Both the position numbers and the translations under genes were made by a program. The notes under the pieces are model-generated. The model searched no databases and had not been told where the DNA came from. It saw nothing but the letters and a program-made list of their open reading frames with translations. From an uncultured Clostridia bacterium (lineage in GTDB: Bacteria > Bacillota > Clostridia > Christensenellales > Borkfalkiaceae), in NCBI GenBank assembly GCA_947628555.1, contig CANRAI010000058.1, positions 1-7,648 on the forward strand: DNA of 7,648 nucleotides, in the 5' to 3' direction. Positions 1-5,154 of this stretch are shown here, piece after piece. The stretch's first letter is position 1. Every line of letters begins with the position of its first letter.

Positions 1-734
1 TCGGCTTTGGACTGTTCCTCGTGGCAGAAAACCTTTATTACCTTCTGCCCGTTCATCATTTCCTCTATAAAGCCCTCTGTGCGTGCGATGGCGCGCTGCT
101 GTCCGAGGAAATATTTTCCCGCTCCTCCGCCCACGACTTTGGTTATGAACAGGATAAGGGCGATGCCCGCGATAACTATAAGCGTAAGCCATATACTGTA
201 ATAAAGCATTATAGCAAGCACGGTAACGCACATTACGACGGAGGTCAGAAGCTGGGGCAGCGATTGGGAAATCATCTGGCGCAGAGTATCTATATCATTT
301 GTGTAATAGCTCATTATCTCGCCGTGGGTATGCGTGTCGAAGTAACGTATGGGCAAATCCTGCATTCCGTTGAACATTTGGCTGCGCATCTTCTTCAAAA
401 ATCCCTGCGTGATAATCGCCATAAGCTGCTTATCCACCGCGCCCGCGGCAAGGGACAGCGCGTAAAGTCCTATCAGAATCAGCATAGTCCTTATTACCTC
501 GCCGCCGTATTCCGCCCACGTCACGGCTTCGCCCGCCGCTCTTGCGCTTTCCGCGCCTTCAAGCACAGTATAAATATTGCCCATAAACAGGGCGGGAAGC
601 GCGCTGACTACCGCGTTGAACAATATCAGAAGCAGCGTGAACGTCATCATTTTGGGATAATAATGGAAAAGCGATTTCATCGTTCTTCCGAAAGTGCCCT
701 TGGGCGCTTTCATTGCGGGATGTTTACTCGGCAT
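1..734 (-). CDS. ABC exporter half-transporter, N-terminal membrane part (3' end beyond window)
   Basis: I translated this frame by hand; it runs without a stop from an ATG at 734 to the window edge (about 244 codons). It is the membrane domain of a type IV (exporter-fold) ABC half-transporter. Hydrophobic segments lie near residues 31-50, 85-105, 160-180 and 183-200. The family-typical cytoplasmic stretches RYFDTHTHGEIMSYYTNDID and GQKVIKVFCHEE are clear. The nucleotide-binding domain lies outside the window. The ATG overlaps the end of the upstream half-transporter gene by 11 bp (ATGCCGAGTAA). A GGGGGTG ribosome-binding site lies six bases before it, inside the upstream gene, so the two are very likely translationally coupled and form a heterodimer. 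The substrate cannot be told from sequence; drugs, lipids or peptides are all possible. From the partner's degenerate site I predict that this protein carries the canonical catalytic Glu and switch His. Confidence 0.93.
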   Translation of the reverse strand, partial: MPSKHPAMKAPKGTFGRTMKSLFHYYPKMMTFTLLLILFNAVVSALPALFMGNIYTVLEGAESARAAGEAVTWAEYGGEVIRTMLILIGLYALSLAAGAVDKQLMAIITQGFLKKMRSQMFNGMQDLPIRYFDTHTHGEIMSYYTNDIDTLRQMISQSLPQLLTSVVMCVTVLAIMLYYSIWLTLIVIAGIALILFITKVVGGGAGKYFLGQQRAIARTEGFIEEMMNGQKVIKVFCHEEQSKA

Positions 735-2547
735 TTGCTTCACCCCCATTGTTCGCAAAATCAGTGGGCTCGGCCGCTTTACCGCCCTTGTTCTGCGTAT
801 TATAAACTTCCGTATATATGGCGTTTGCGCCCAGCAACTCTTCGTGCGTGCCGACGGCGTCGATTCTGCCGTTATCCATTATTATAATTCTGTCCGCGTC
901 CTCCACCGACGAAGTGCGCTGGGCAATTATGATTTTCGTCGTCGAAGGTATGTAATCGCGGAACGCCTTTCTTATAAGCGCGTCCGTATGGGTATCCACT
1001 GCGGAAGTGGAGTCGTCGAGAATTAGAATCTTCGGCTTTTTTAAAAGGGCGCGCGCGATACAAAGGCGCTGTTTCTGGCCGCCCGAAACGTTTGTGCCGC
1101 CCTGCTCTATGTGGGTATCGTATTTATCTGGGAACGTCTGTATAAATTCGTCCGCCTGCGCAAGCTTACATGCCGCGACTATTTCCTCGTCGGTGGCGTC
1201 GGGGTCGCCCCAGCGCAGATTTTCCTTTATGCTGCCCGAAAACAGCTCGTTTTTCTGCAAAACAACTGCGACCTGGTTTCTGAGCGATTCGAGGTCGTAT
1301 TCCCTTACGTCGCGGGAGCCGACCTTAACGGAGCCTTCGGTCACGTCGTAAAGCCTGGAAATAAGATTCACAAGCGAGGTCTTGGAAGAGCCCGTACCGC
1401 CTATTATACCTATCGTTTCGCCCGATTTGATGTGCAGGTTTATGTTTTCCAACACATACTTCTCCGCCTTTGCGGAATATTTGAAGCTTACGTTGTCGAA
1501 ATCGATAGAACCGTCCTCAACTTCGTGTATGGCGTTTTCGGGGCTGTGAAGGGTGCTTTCTTCCTGCAAAACTTCGCAGATACGTCTGCCGCTTTCAATG
1601 GACATTGTAACCATGGCGAATATCATGGAAAACATCATAAGCGACATTAAAATCTGCATGCCATAGACGATAAGCTGTGAAATCGATTCCGAATTAAGGC
1701 TTGCGCCGAAGCCCACGGGCACGTTTTCGAGAATGAGATAAGAGCCCAAAAAAAGCACCGAGGAAAGGACTCCGTAAAAGAAAAACTGCATTACGGGGTT
1801 GTTCCAGGCGAGGATTCTTTCGGCTTTCGTAAAGTTTACCTGCAATTCCGTTGCGGCTTTGTCGAATTTTTTCTTCTCATATTCCCCTCTTACATACGAC
1901 TTGACGACGCGTATTCCCTTTACGTTTTCCTGTATGGATTCGTTCAGGTCGTCGTACTTGCGGAACAGCCGTCTGAAAAGCGGCAGAGTTTTCCACATTA
2001 TCAAAAGAAGGATTGCCGACAGAGGAAAGATTACGGCGACGAAAATCCAGGCGATGTTCCCGCCCATGACGAAAGCCATGACGGCGGAGAAAATCATCAT
2101 AAGCGGGCTGCGTATAGCCGTGCGGATTATCATCATAAACGCCAGCTGTACGTTGTTGACGTCCGTAGTCATACGCGTAACAAGCGAAGACGTAGAAAAT
2201 TTATCTATGTTCTCGAAAGAAAAATCCTGCACCTTGTAATACATATCTTTGCGCAGATTTTTCGCAAATCCCGCCGCCGCCTTTGCGCAGAAAGCGCCCG
2301 CAAGAGCACCGCAGGCAAGCGACGCCAAGGACATTAAGACGAGAATGAGCGCATACTGTCCTATGCCGAGGGACTGCCATGAACTCCAAGCGCCCCAAAG
2401 AACCACTCCTCTTTTTATAGAACTGACGAGTTCGGCGATGACAAAGGGCAAAAGACATTCCAAAATTACTTCAATAGACACAAAAAAGGGCGTTAAAAGG
2501 GTAGGAAATTTGTACTCCCTTACGCTTTTAATCAAAGTCTTTATCAT
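724..2547 (-). CDS. ABC exporter half-transporter with degenerate ATPase site
   Basis: A complete 607-residue half-transporter with the usual order of membrane domain (about residues 15-320) and ATPase domain (about 348-585). The ATPase motifs are Walker A GGTGSSKT (383-390), Q-loop Gln431, signature VSGGQ (487-491), Walker B ILILD (507-511), D-loop SAVD (515-518) and the H-loop region. Two key residues are changed. Asp512 stands where the catalytic Glu should follow Walker B, and Gln543 replaces the switch His (IIAQR). This pair of changes is known from the degenerate half of heterodimeric exporters such as TM287/288 and BmrC/BmrD, where the intact signature of this half completes the partner's active site. 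The tail after residue 585 is a polar, Asn/Gly/Glu-rich extension. It is the first gene of an operon with the partner gene, which overlaps its last 11 bp. The ATG is preceded by GGTGAG and by a perfect sigma-A promoter about 30 bp upstream. The substrate is unknown. Confidence 0.95.
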   Translation of the reverse strand: MIKTLIKSVREYKFPTLLTPFFVSIEVILECLLPFVIAELVSSIKRGVVLWGAWSSWQSLGIGQYALILVLMSLASLACGALAGAFCAKAAAGFAKNLRKDMYYKVQDFSFENIDKFSTSSLVTRMTTDVNNVQLAFMMIIRTAIRSPLMMIFSAVMAFVMGGNIAWIFVAVIFPLSAILLLIMWKTLPLFRRLFRKYDDLNESIQENVKGIRVVKSYVRGEYEKKKFDKAATELQVNFTKAERILAWNNPVMQFFFYGVLSSVLFLGSYLILENVPVGFGASLNSESISQLIVYGMQILMSLMMFSMIFAMVTMSIESGRRICEVLQEESTLHSPENAIHEVEDGSIDFDNVSFKYSAKAEKYVLENINLHIKSGETIGIIGGTGSSKTSLVNLISRLYDVTEGSVKVGSRDVREYDLESLRNQVAVVLQKNELFSGSIKENLRWGDPDATDEEIVAACKLAQADEFIQTFPDKYDTHIEQGGTNVSGGQKQRLCIARALLKKPKILILDDSTSAVDTHTDALIRKAFRDYIPSTTKIIIAQRTSSVEDADRIIIMDNGRIDAVGTHEELLGANAIYTEVYNTQNKGGKAAEPTDFANNGGEANAE

Positions 2548-2575
2548 TTACTCACCAAAATACTTAATGAACAAA

Positions 2576-2604
2576 ATTATAGTATCATATTTTTTTATTG
2601 TCAA
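2576..2604 (-). promoter_or_regulatory. Sigma-A promoter of the ABC exporter operon
   Basis: Read on the minus strand, TTGACA (2604-2599) and TATAAT (2581-2576) are both perfect and are separated by exactly 17 bp. Transcription should begin near 2569, leaving a leader of about 20 bases that contains the GGTGAG ribosome-binding site. No obvious operator palindrome overlaps the boxes, and no regulator gene is adjacent within the window, so high constitutive activity is the simplest reading. A long A/T-rich stretch lies just upstream and could act as an UP element. Confidence 0.8.
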
Positions 2605-2638
2605 ACTTATTACCGAACAGTAAAAAAAAATTTATGTG

Positions 2639-2663
2639 AAAATGTTTATCTAAAAAAAATTAG
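2639..2663 (+). promoter_or_regulatory. A-rich upstream block of the tRNA-Glu promoter
   Basis: The block reads AAAATGTTTAT, then CT, a run of eight A, and TTAG. A very similar block (AAAATGTTTAT, seven A, TAG) lies at 7474-7494 upstream of the other tRNA gene. In both cases the G of TAG is exactly 20 bp before the first base of the -35 box. An UP element (binding site for the RNA polymerase alpha subunit C-terminal domain) or a shared protein site is inferred from this. Confidence 0.35.
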
Positions 2664-2682
2664 CAAGTCCACCCTTTTTTGC

Positions 2683-2711
2683 TTGCTATGAAAATTTTGT
2701 TGTGCTATAAT
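2683..2711 (+). promoter_or_regulatory. Extended -10 promoter for the leader and tRNA-Glu
   Basis: TTGCTA (four of six matches) and a perfect TATAAT are 17 bp apart, and the -10 box carries the extended TG motif (TGCTATAAT). A start near 2718 is expected, giving about 173 bases before the tRNA. The -35 box also forms the right arm of a 7-bp inverted repeat, TAGCAAG (2661-2667) with CTTGCTA (2682-2688), which could be an operator or chance. Confidence 0.65.
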
Positions 2712-2717
2712 TTCACA

Positions 2718-2890
2718 GTAATTTGGATTTCGGCTGGTTTCCGCCAATCTTATTAACGAAGAAACAACTTATTCGCGCGTACGGAAAACGGATTAATTCC
2801 GAGGCTTAAAACGGACGTATCCGTAATGTCGGAGCGATTGCACCAAAAATTAGTTTTAACATTTTCGGTGCGAACGAAGAAATTTAATAC
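2718..2890 (+). other. Long structured leader upstream of tRNA-Glu, possible small RNA
   Basis: No protein-coding frame of note lies here; the one short ATG frame at 2828 runs into the tRNA. The transcript predicted from the upstream promoter can form several local hairpins. They are 2726-2749 (GATT and GGC..GG pairing with CC..GCC and AATC), 2789-2801 (CGGA/TCCG), 2811-2824 (ACGGA, CGTA loop, TCCGT) and 2838-2873 (TTGCACC pairing with GGTGCGA, then AAAAT with ATTTT beyond one mismatch). The word AACGAAGAAA occurs twice, at 2755-2764 and 2873-2882. I do not recognise a T-box or a known riboswitch. It may be just a processed 5' leader. Confidence 0.35.
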
Positions 2891-2965
2891 GGCCCTGTGG
2901 TCAAGCGGTTAAGACGGAGCCCTCTCAAGGCTCAATCCCGGGTTCGATTCCCGGCAGGGTCACCA
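2891..2965 (+). tRNA. tRNA-Glu, anticodon CTC
   Basis: A full cloverleaf can be drawn. The acceptor is GGCCCTG with CAGGGTC (one G-U pair). The anticodon stem is GAGCC/GGCTC (2917-2921 and 2929-2933) around the loop CTCTCAA. The T-arm is CCGGG-TTCGATT-CCCGG (2938-2954). The discriminator is A2962, followed by an encoded CCA at 2963-2965. The anticodon at 2924-2926 is CTC, which reads GAG (Glu). The D-arm sequence GGTCAAGCGGTTAAGAC is typical of bacterial tRNA-Glu. The gene appears to stand alone, followed within ten bases by a strong hairpin terminator. Confidence 0.95.
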
Positions 2966-2973
2966 ATAAGTAA

Positions 2974-3016
2974 CAAAGTCGAACCCTCAACTTAATGAGG
3001 GTTCGACTTTGTTTTT
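2974..3016 (+). terminator. Rho-independent terminator after tRNA-Glu
   Basis: A perfect 16-bp stem (2974-2989 with 2996-3011) closes a 6-base loop and is followed directly by TTTTT at 3012-3016. It starts nine bases after the tRNA CCA end. The upper right arm contains GGGTTCGA, the same word as in the T-arm of the tRNA just upstream. Confidence 0.9.
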
Positions 3017-3023
3017 ATGGCTT

Positions 3024-3055
3024 AAAGCCGTGCAGAACAAATCTGCACGGCTTTT
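3024..3055 (+). terminator. Second hairpin, possible back-up or bidirectional terminator
   Basis: A perfect 13-bp stem, AAAGCCGTGCAGA (3024-3036) with its complement at 3042-3054, closes a 5-base loop ACAAA and ends in TTTT on the plus strand. The T-tract is short on both strands. It could back up the tRNA terminator or stop minus-strand transcription from the rhodanese-TtcA gene, which ends about 115 bases away. Confidence 0.55.
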
Positions 3056-3168
3056 CTCGTTTAGTTTGATGTAACTGTCAATCTAATATTGCAAAGCTCC
3101 CTATTGTATCTGCAAGAAATTTTTCGCGCTATGATTTCAGCACAAAATTGATACAAATTGAACTCCGC

Positions 3169-4296
3169 TTAATCTTCGTCGTAGTAAAAATGTTTTCCGC
3201 CCTTTTTATCCTTATAGGCTATTACAGTGGAAAGATTTACGTTTTCCGCGCTTTTGAAGATATTCTGTTCTATTTCGGGGTCTTCCTTTGCAAGCCGTGC
3301 AATAAGCTCCTTCGTCTTTTTGCGCTTGGAACCCGTGTTCGAGGTTTTGCAGGATTCCGAAGTGCACGTATCGGTGAATTTGCAGGCGCACTGTATGAAT
3401 TGCAGCCCGTAATAATCTCTCCACGCCTTTATGTCGGCTTCGCGGATAAGATACATGGGGCGTATAAGCCTCATCCCCTCGAAATTCGCGCTGTCTATTC
3501 TGGGCATCATAGTCTGCATCTGCCCGCCGTAAAGCATGCCCATGAGAATGGTTTCTATCACGTCGTCGTAATGGTGTCCGAGGGCGATTTTGTTGCAGCC
3601 CAGCTCCTTCGCCTTAGCGTAGAGATGCCCGCGTCGCATACGCGCGCATACATAGCAGGGAGATTTTTCTATATTGAAAACGTTTTCGAATATGTCCGTT
3701 TCGAAAACCGTTATCGGAATATTCAGAAGTTTTGCGTTGCGCTCTAAAATCTCCCTGTTCTCCCTGCTGTAACCCGGATCCATGACCAGGAAAACAAGTT
3801 CGAACGGGAATTTGTTGTGTCGCTTCAATTCCTGAAAAAGTTTCGCCATAAGCATGGAATCCTTGCCGCCCGAAATACAGACGGCGATTTTGTCGCCCGG
3901 CTCCACCAGCCTGTACTCCACTATCGCCCTGGCGAATTTGGAAAACAGCTTTTTTGAGAATTTTTTGCGCAGCCCTTCCTCGATTTCCGAAGCCGTGTCC
4001 CGCGAAAAATCGGAAATGTGCGTTTTCAGCCATTCGGCATATCCCCCTTTCAGGTCGTATGCGTCATAGCCCTTTTCACACAGCTTTTCCGCTATCTCTC
4101 CGCTTATAATTCCGCTGCGGCAGCAAACGAGAATCTTTTTGTTTTCAGGAAACTCTTCAAAAAAAACTTTTTCCGCGGGCACGTTAATAGAACCCGGTAT
4201 ATGCCCATAGGAAAAAGAATCCCCGTCGCGCACGTCAACGACGATAAATTCGTCCGCGTTCATCCGCGGAAGTTCGGCTACCGTAATCTCACCCAC
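3169..4296 (-). CDS. Rhodanese domain fused to TtcA-like tRNA thiolase
   Basis: Residue numbers below count from the longest possible start, GTG 4326; subtract 10 for the start preferred here. An N-terminal rhodanese domain (about 12-105) has the DVRD motif and an active-site loop CRSGII with Cys69. It can accept a persulfide sulfur. A TtcA/PP-loop ATPase domain (about 120-330) follows, with the ATP-binding SGGKDS (152-157), a Cys-x-x-Cys (224 and 227), GHHYDD (250-255) with ET (258-259), and later Cys313/Cys315 as candidates for the third iron-sulfur ligand. TtcA makes 2-thiocytidine at position 32 of tRNA using a [4Fe-4S] cluster, so the fusion may deliver sulfur in cis; this is inferred. 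The C-terminal 55 residues are basic and charged. The start at GTG 4296 is chosen because AGAGGTG lies five bases before it and a good promoter occupies 4315-4343, inside the longer frame. The exact tRNA target is uncertain, since TtcA relatives differ in their modified base. Confidence 0.88.
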   Translation of the reverse strand: MGEITVAELPRMNADEFIVVDVRDGDSFSYGHIPGSINVPAEKVFFEEFPENKKILVCCRSGIISGEIAEKLCEKGYDAYDLKGGYAEWLKTHISDFSRDTASEIEEGLRKKFSKKLFSKFARAIVEYRLVEPGDKIAVCISGGKDSMLMAKLFQELKRHNKFPFELVFLVMDPGYSRENREILERNAKLLNIPITVFETDIFENVFNIEKSPCYVCARMRRGHLYAKAKELGCNKIALGHHYDDVIETILMGMLYGGQMQTMMPRIDSANFEGMRLIRPMYLIREADIKAWRDYYGLQFIQCACKFTDTCTSESCKTSNTGSKRKKTKELIARLAKEDPEIEQNIFKSAENVNLSTVIAYKDKKGGKHFYYDED

Positions 4297-4314
4297 TCGC
4301 GCACCTCTGCACAT

Positions 4315-4343
4315 ATTATAGAGCACGGTCGGGATTAAGTCAA
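4315..4343 (-). promoter_or_regulatory. Sigma-A promoter of the rhodanese-TtcA gene
   Basis: Read on the minus strand, TTGACT (4343-4338, five of six matches) and a perfect TATAAT (4320-4315) are 17 bp apart. The -10 box falls inside codons 3-4 of the longest reading frame. Transcription should begin near 4308, at or just before the AGAGGTG ribosome-binding site, so the 5' leader would be only about 12 bases. Confidence 0.7.
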
Positions 4344-4354
4344 CCTTAACGCAG

Positions 4355-4383
4355 CCATATCGGCGCGCAAACGAGCATATAAA
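4355..4383 (+). promoter_or_regulatory. Sigma-E-like promoter candidate
   Basis: CCATATC (4355-4361) and CATATAAA (4376-4383) are separated by 14 bp. They resemble the mother-cell sigma-E consensus (KMATATT, 14-15 bp, CATACANT) with two mismatches in each box. The expected start is near 4390, the GTG of the next gene, so either the message is almost leaderless or translation starts further in. The match could be chance in AT-rich DNA. Confidence 0.3.
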
Positions 4384-4389
4384 TAATCT

Positions 4390-5070
4390 GTGGAAAGGCG
4401 CGCGGACTCAAATTTGCCATTTTATATCTCTGTTGCGGCGGCAGTGACGCTGACCTTAGCGGTGATAATCTGCACCGCTTCCTGCGGGAGCGCAAAAATC
4501 AATTTCAAATGCGCTTTCTATCTTGTATGCTATTCGGTTGAGGACAACTCCCTTTCGGCGGACGCAATTTCAGACGGCGTATCGGGCTTCGGCGGTGCGG
4601 GCTACGTTTTCGAGTACTGCGGAGATTTTTACGTGACAGTGGCGTGCTATTACAAAGAAAACGACGCCGTGCGTGTGCAGAGAAGTCTGCTGCGGCGGGG
4701 GCTTCAATGCTTTGTGCTGACCGCGGAAAGAGACGAATATGCGCCGAAATCCCGCCTTTCCGGGAACAGACAGGCGCAGTACGAGGGCAACCTGAACACA
4801 CTTTTTTCACTTTCGAAACTGTGCTACGATTGCGCCAACAAACTGGATACGGGCGAATACAACCAAGCCTCTGCGAAGTCCGTTCTCGCGGACGTAGAAA
4901 AAAGCCTTAAAGGGCTTAAAACCGCTAATTCCGCCAACTGCTTTTACGAAGAACTGAGAAGGCTTTCCGCCGAATGTTCGGCGGCGGGCGAAGGCTTTGT
5001 TTATTCCAGAAATCTGCGCAAACTTCAAACTGCAATCGCCGATACCGTAATAAATATAGATTTGTATTGA
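4390..5070 (+). CDS. Membrane-anchored protein of unknown function, possible SPOR-like domain
   Basis: A 226-residue frame opening with GTG. Residues 1-8 are polar with two Arg, then a hydrophobic segment spans about 9-31, ending TASCGS. This could be a transmembrane anchor, or a lipoprotein signal with an imperfect lipobox and Cys32. Residues 42-112 have the layout of a SPOR fold: FYLVCYSV as first strand, a helix, GGAGYVFEYCGDFYVTVACY, a helix with charged residues, then LLRRGLQCFVL. SPOR domains bind denuded peptidoglycan; this assignment is by eye and uncertain. The remainder (about 125-222) looks helical, with residues such as LADVEKSLKGLK. Eleven cysteines are many for an exported protein. 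No strong Shine-Dalgarno sequence precedes the GTG; TTG at 4414 is an alternative start. It lies 84 bp upstream of the polysaccharide deacetylase gene on the same strand, which suggests a cell-envelope role. Confidence 0.75.
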   Translation: MERRADSNLPFYISVAAAVTLTLAVIICTASCGSAKINFKCAFYLVCYSVEDNSLSADAISDGVSGFGGAGYVFEYCGDFYVTVACYYKENDAVRVQRSLLRRGLQCFVLTAERDEYAPKSRLSGNRQAQYEGNLNTLFSLSKLCYDCANKLDTGEYNQASAKSVLADVEKSLKGLKTANSANCFYEELRRLSAECSAAGEGFVYSRNLRKLQTAIADTVINIDLY

Positions 5071-5095
5071 ATTTAAATTAAATTACCCTGATAAT
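5067..5095 (+). promoter_or_regulatory. Candidate sigma-A promoter of the deacetylase gene
   Basis: TTGAAT (5067-5072, four of six matches) and GATAAT (5090-5095, five of six, preceded by CT) are 17 bp apart. The -35 box overlaps the stop codon of the upstream gene. It would give a leader of about 50 bases. The upstream gene could also supply read-through transcription, since I see no terminator between the two. Confidence 0.35.
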
Positions 5096-5154
5096 TTCTG
5101 TTAAAATTCGGGCATTGGCGGCTTAAATCCGCGGCGGCTGCGCATATTAAGAAT

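Noticed and set aside
21..887. Plus-strand open frame of 288 codons
   Set aside because: It lies antisense to the two overlapping ABC transporter genes, is rich in His, Arg and Tyr, and shows no domain. It is a shadow of GC-rich codons on the other strand.
2718..2890. T-box or other known riboswitch in the tRNA-Glu leader
   Set aside because: No T-box sequence (AGGGTGGNACCGCG-like) or other recognisable riboswitch core is present, and the downstream gene is a tRNA rather than a synthetase.
2943..3011. Integration attachment-site duplication at the tRNA-Glu 3' end
   Set aside because: Only eight bases (GGGTTCGA) are repeated, inside a terminator stem, and no integrase gene is present.
4264..4326. 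Use of GTG 4326 or ATG 4314 as start of the rhodanese-TtcA gene
   Set aside because: Both lie upstream of the transcription start predicted from the TATAAT at 4320-4315, and neither has a ribosome-binding site as good as AGAGGTG before GTG 4296.
4644..4910. Open frames of 88 and 101 codons within the SPOR-like gene
   Set aside because: Arg/Cys-rich compositions without domains, in other frames of a gene that has a clear signal segment and a coherent protein pattern.
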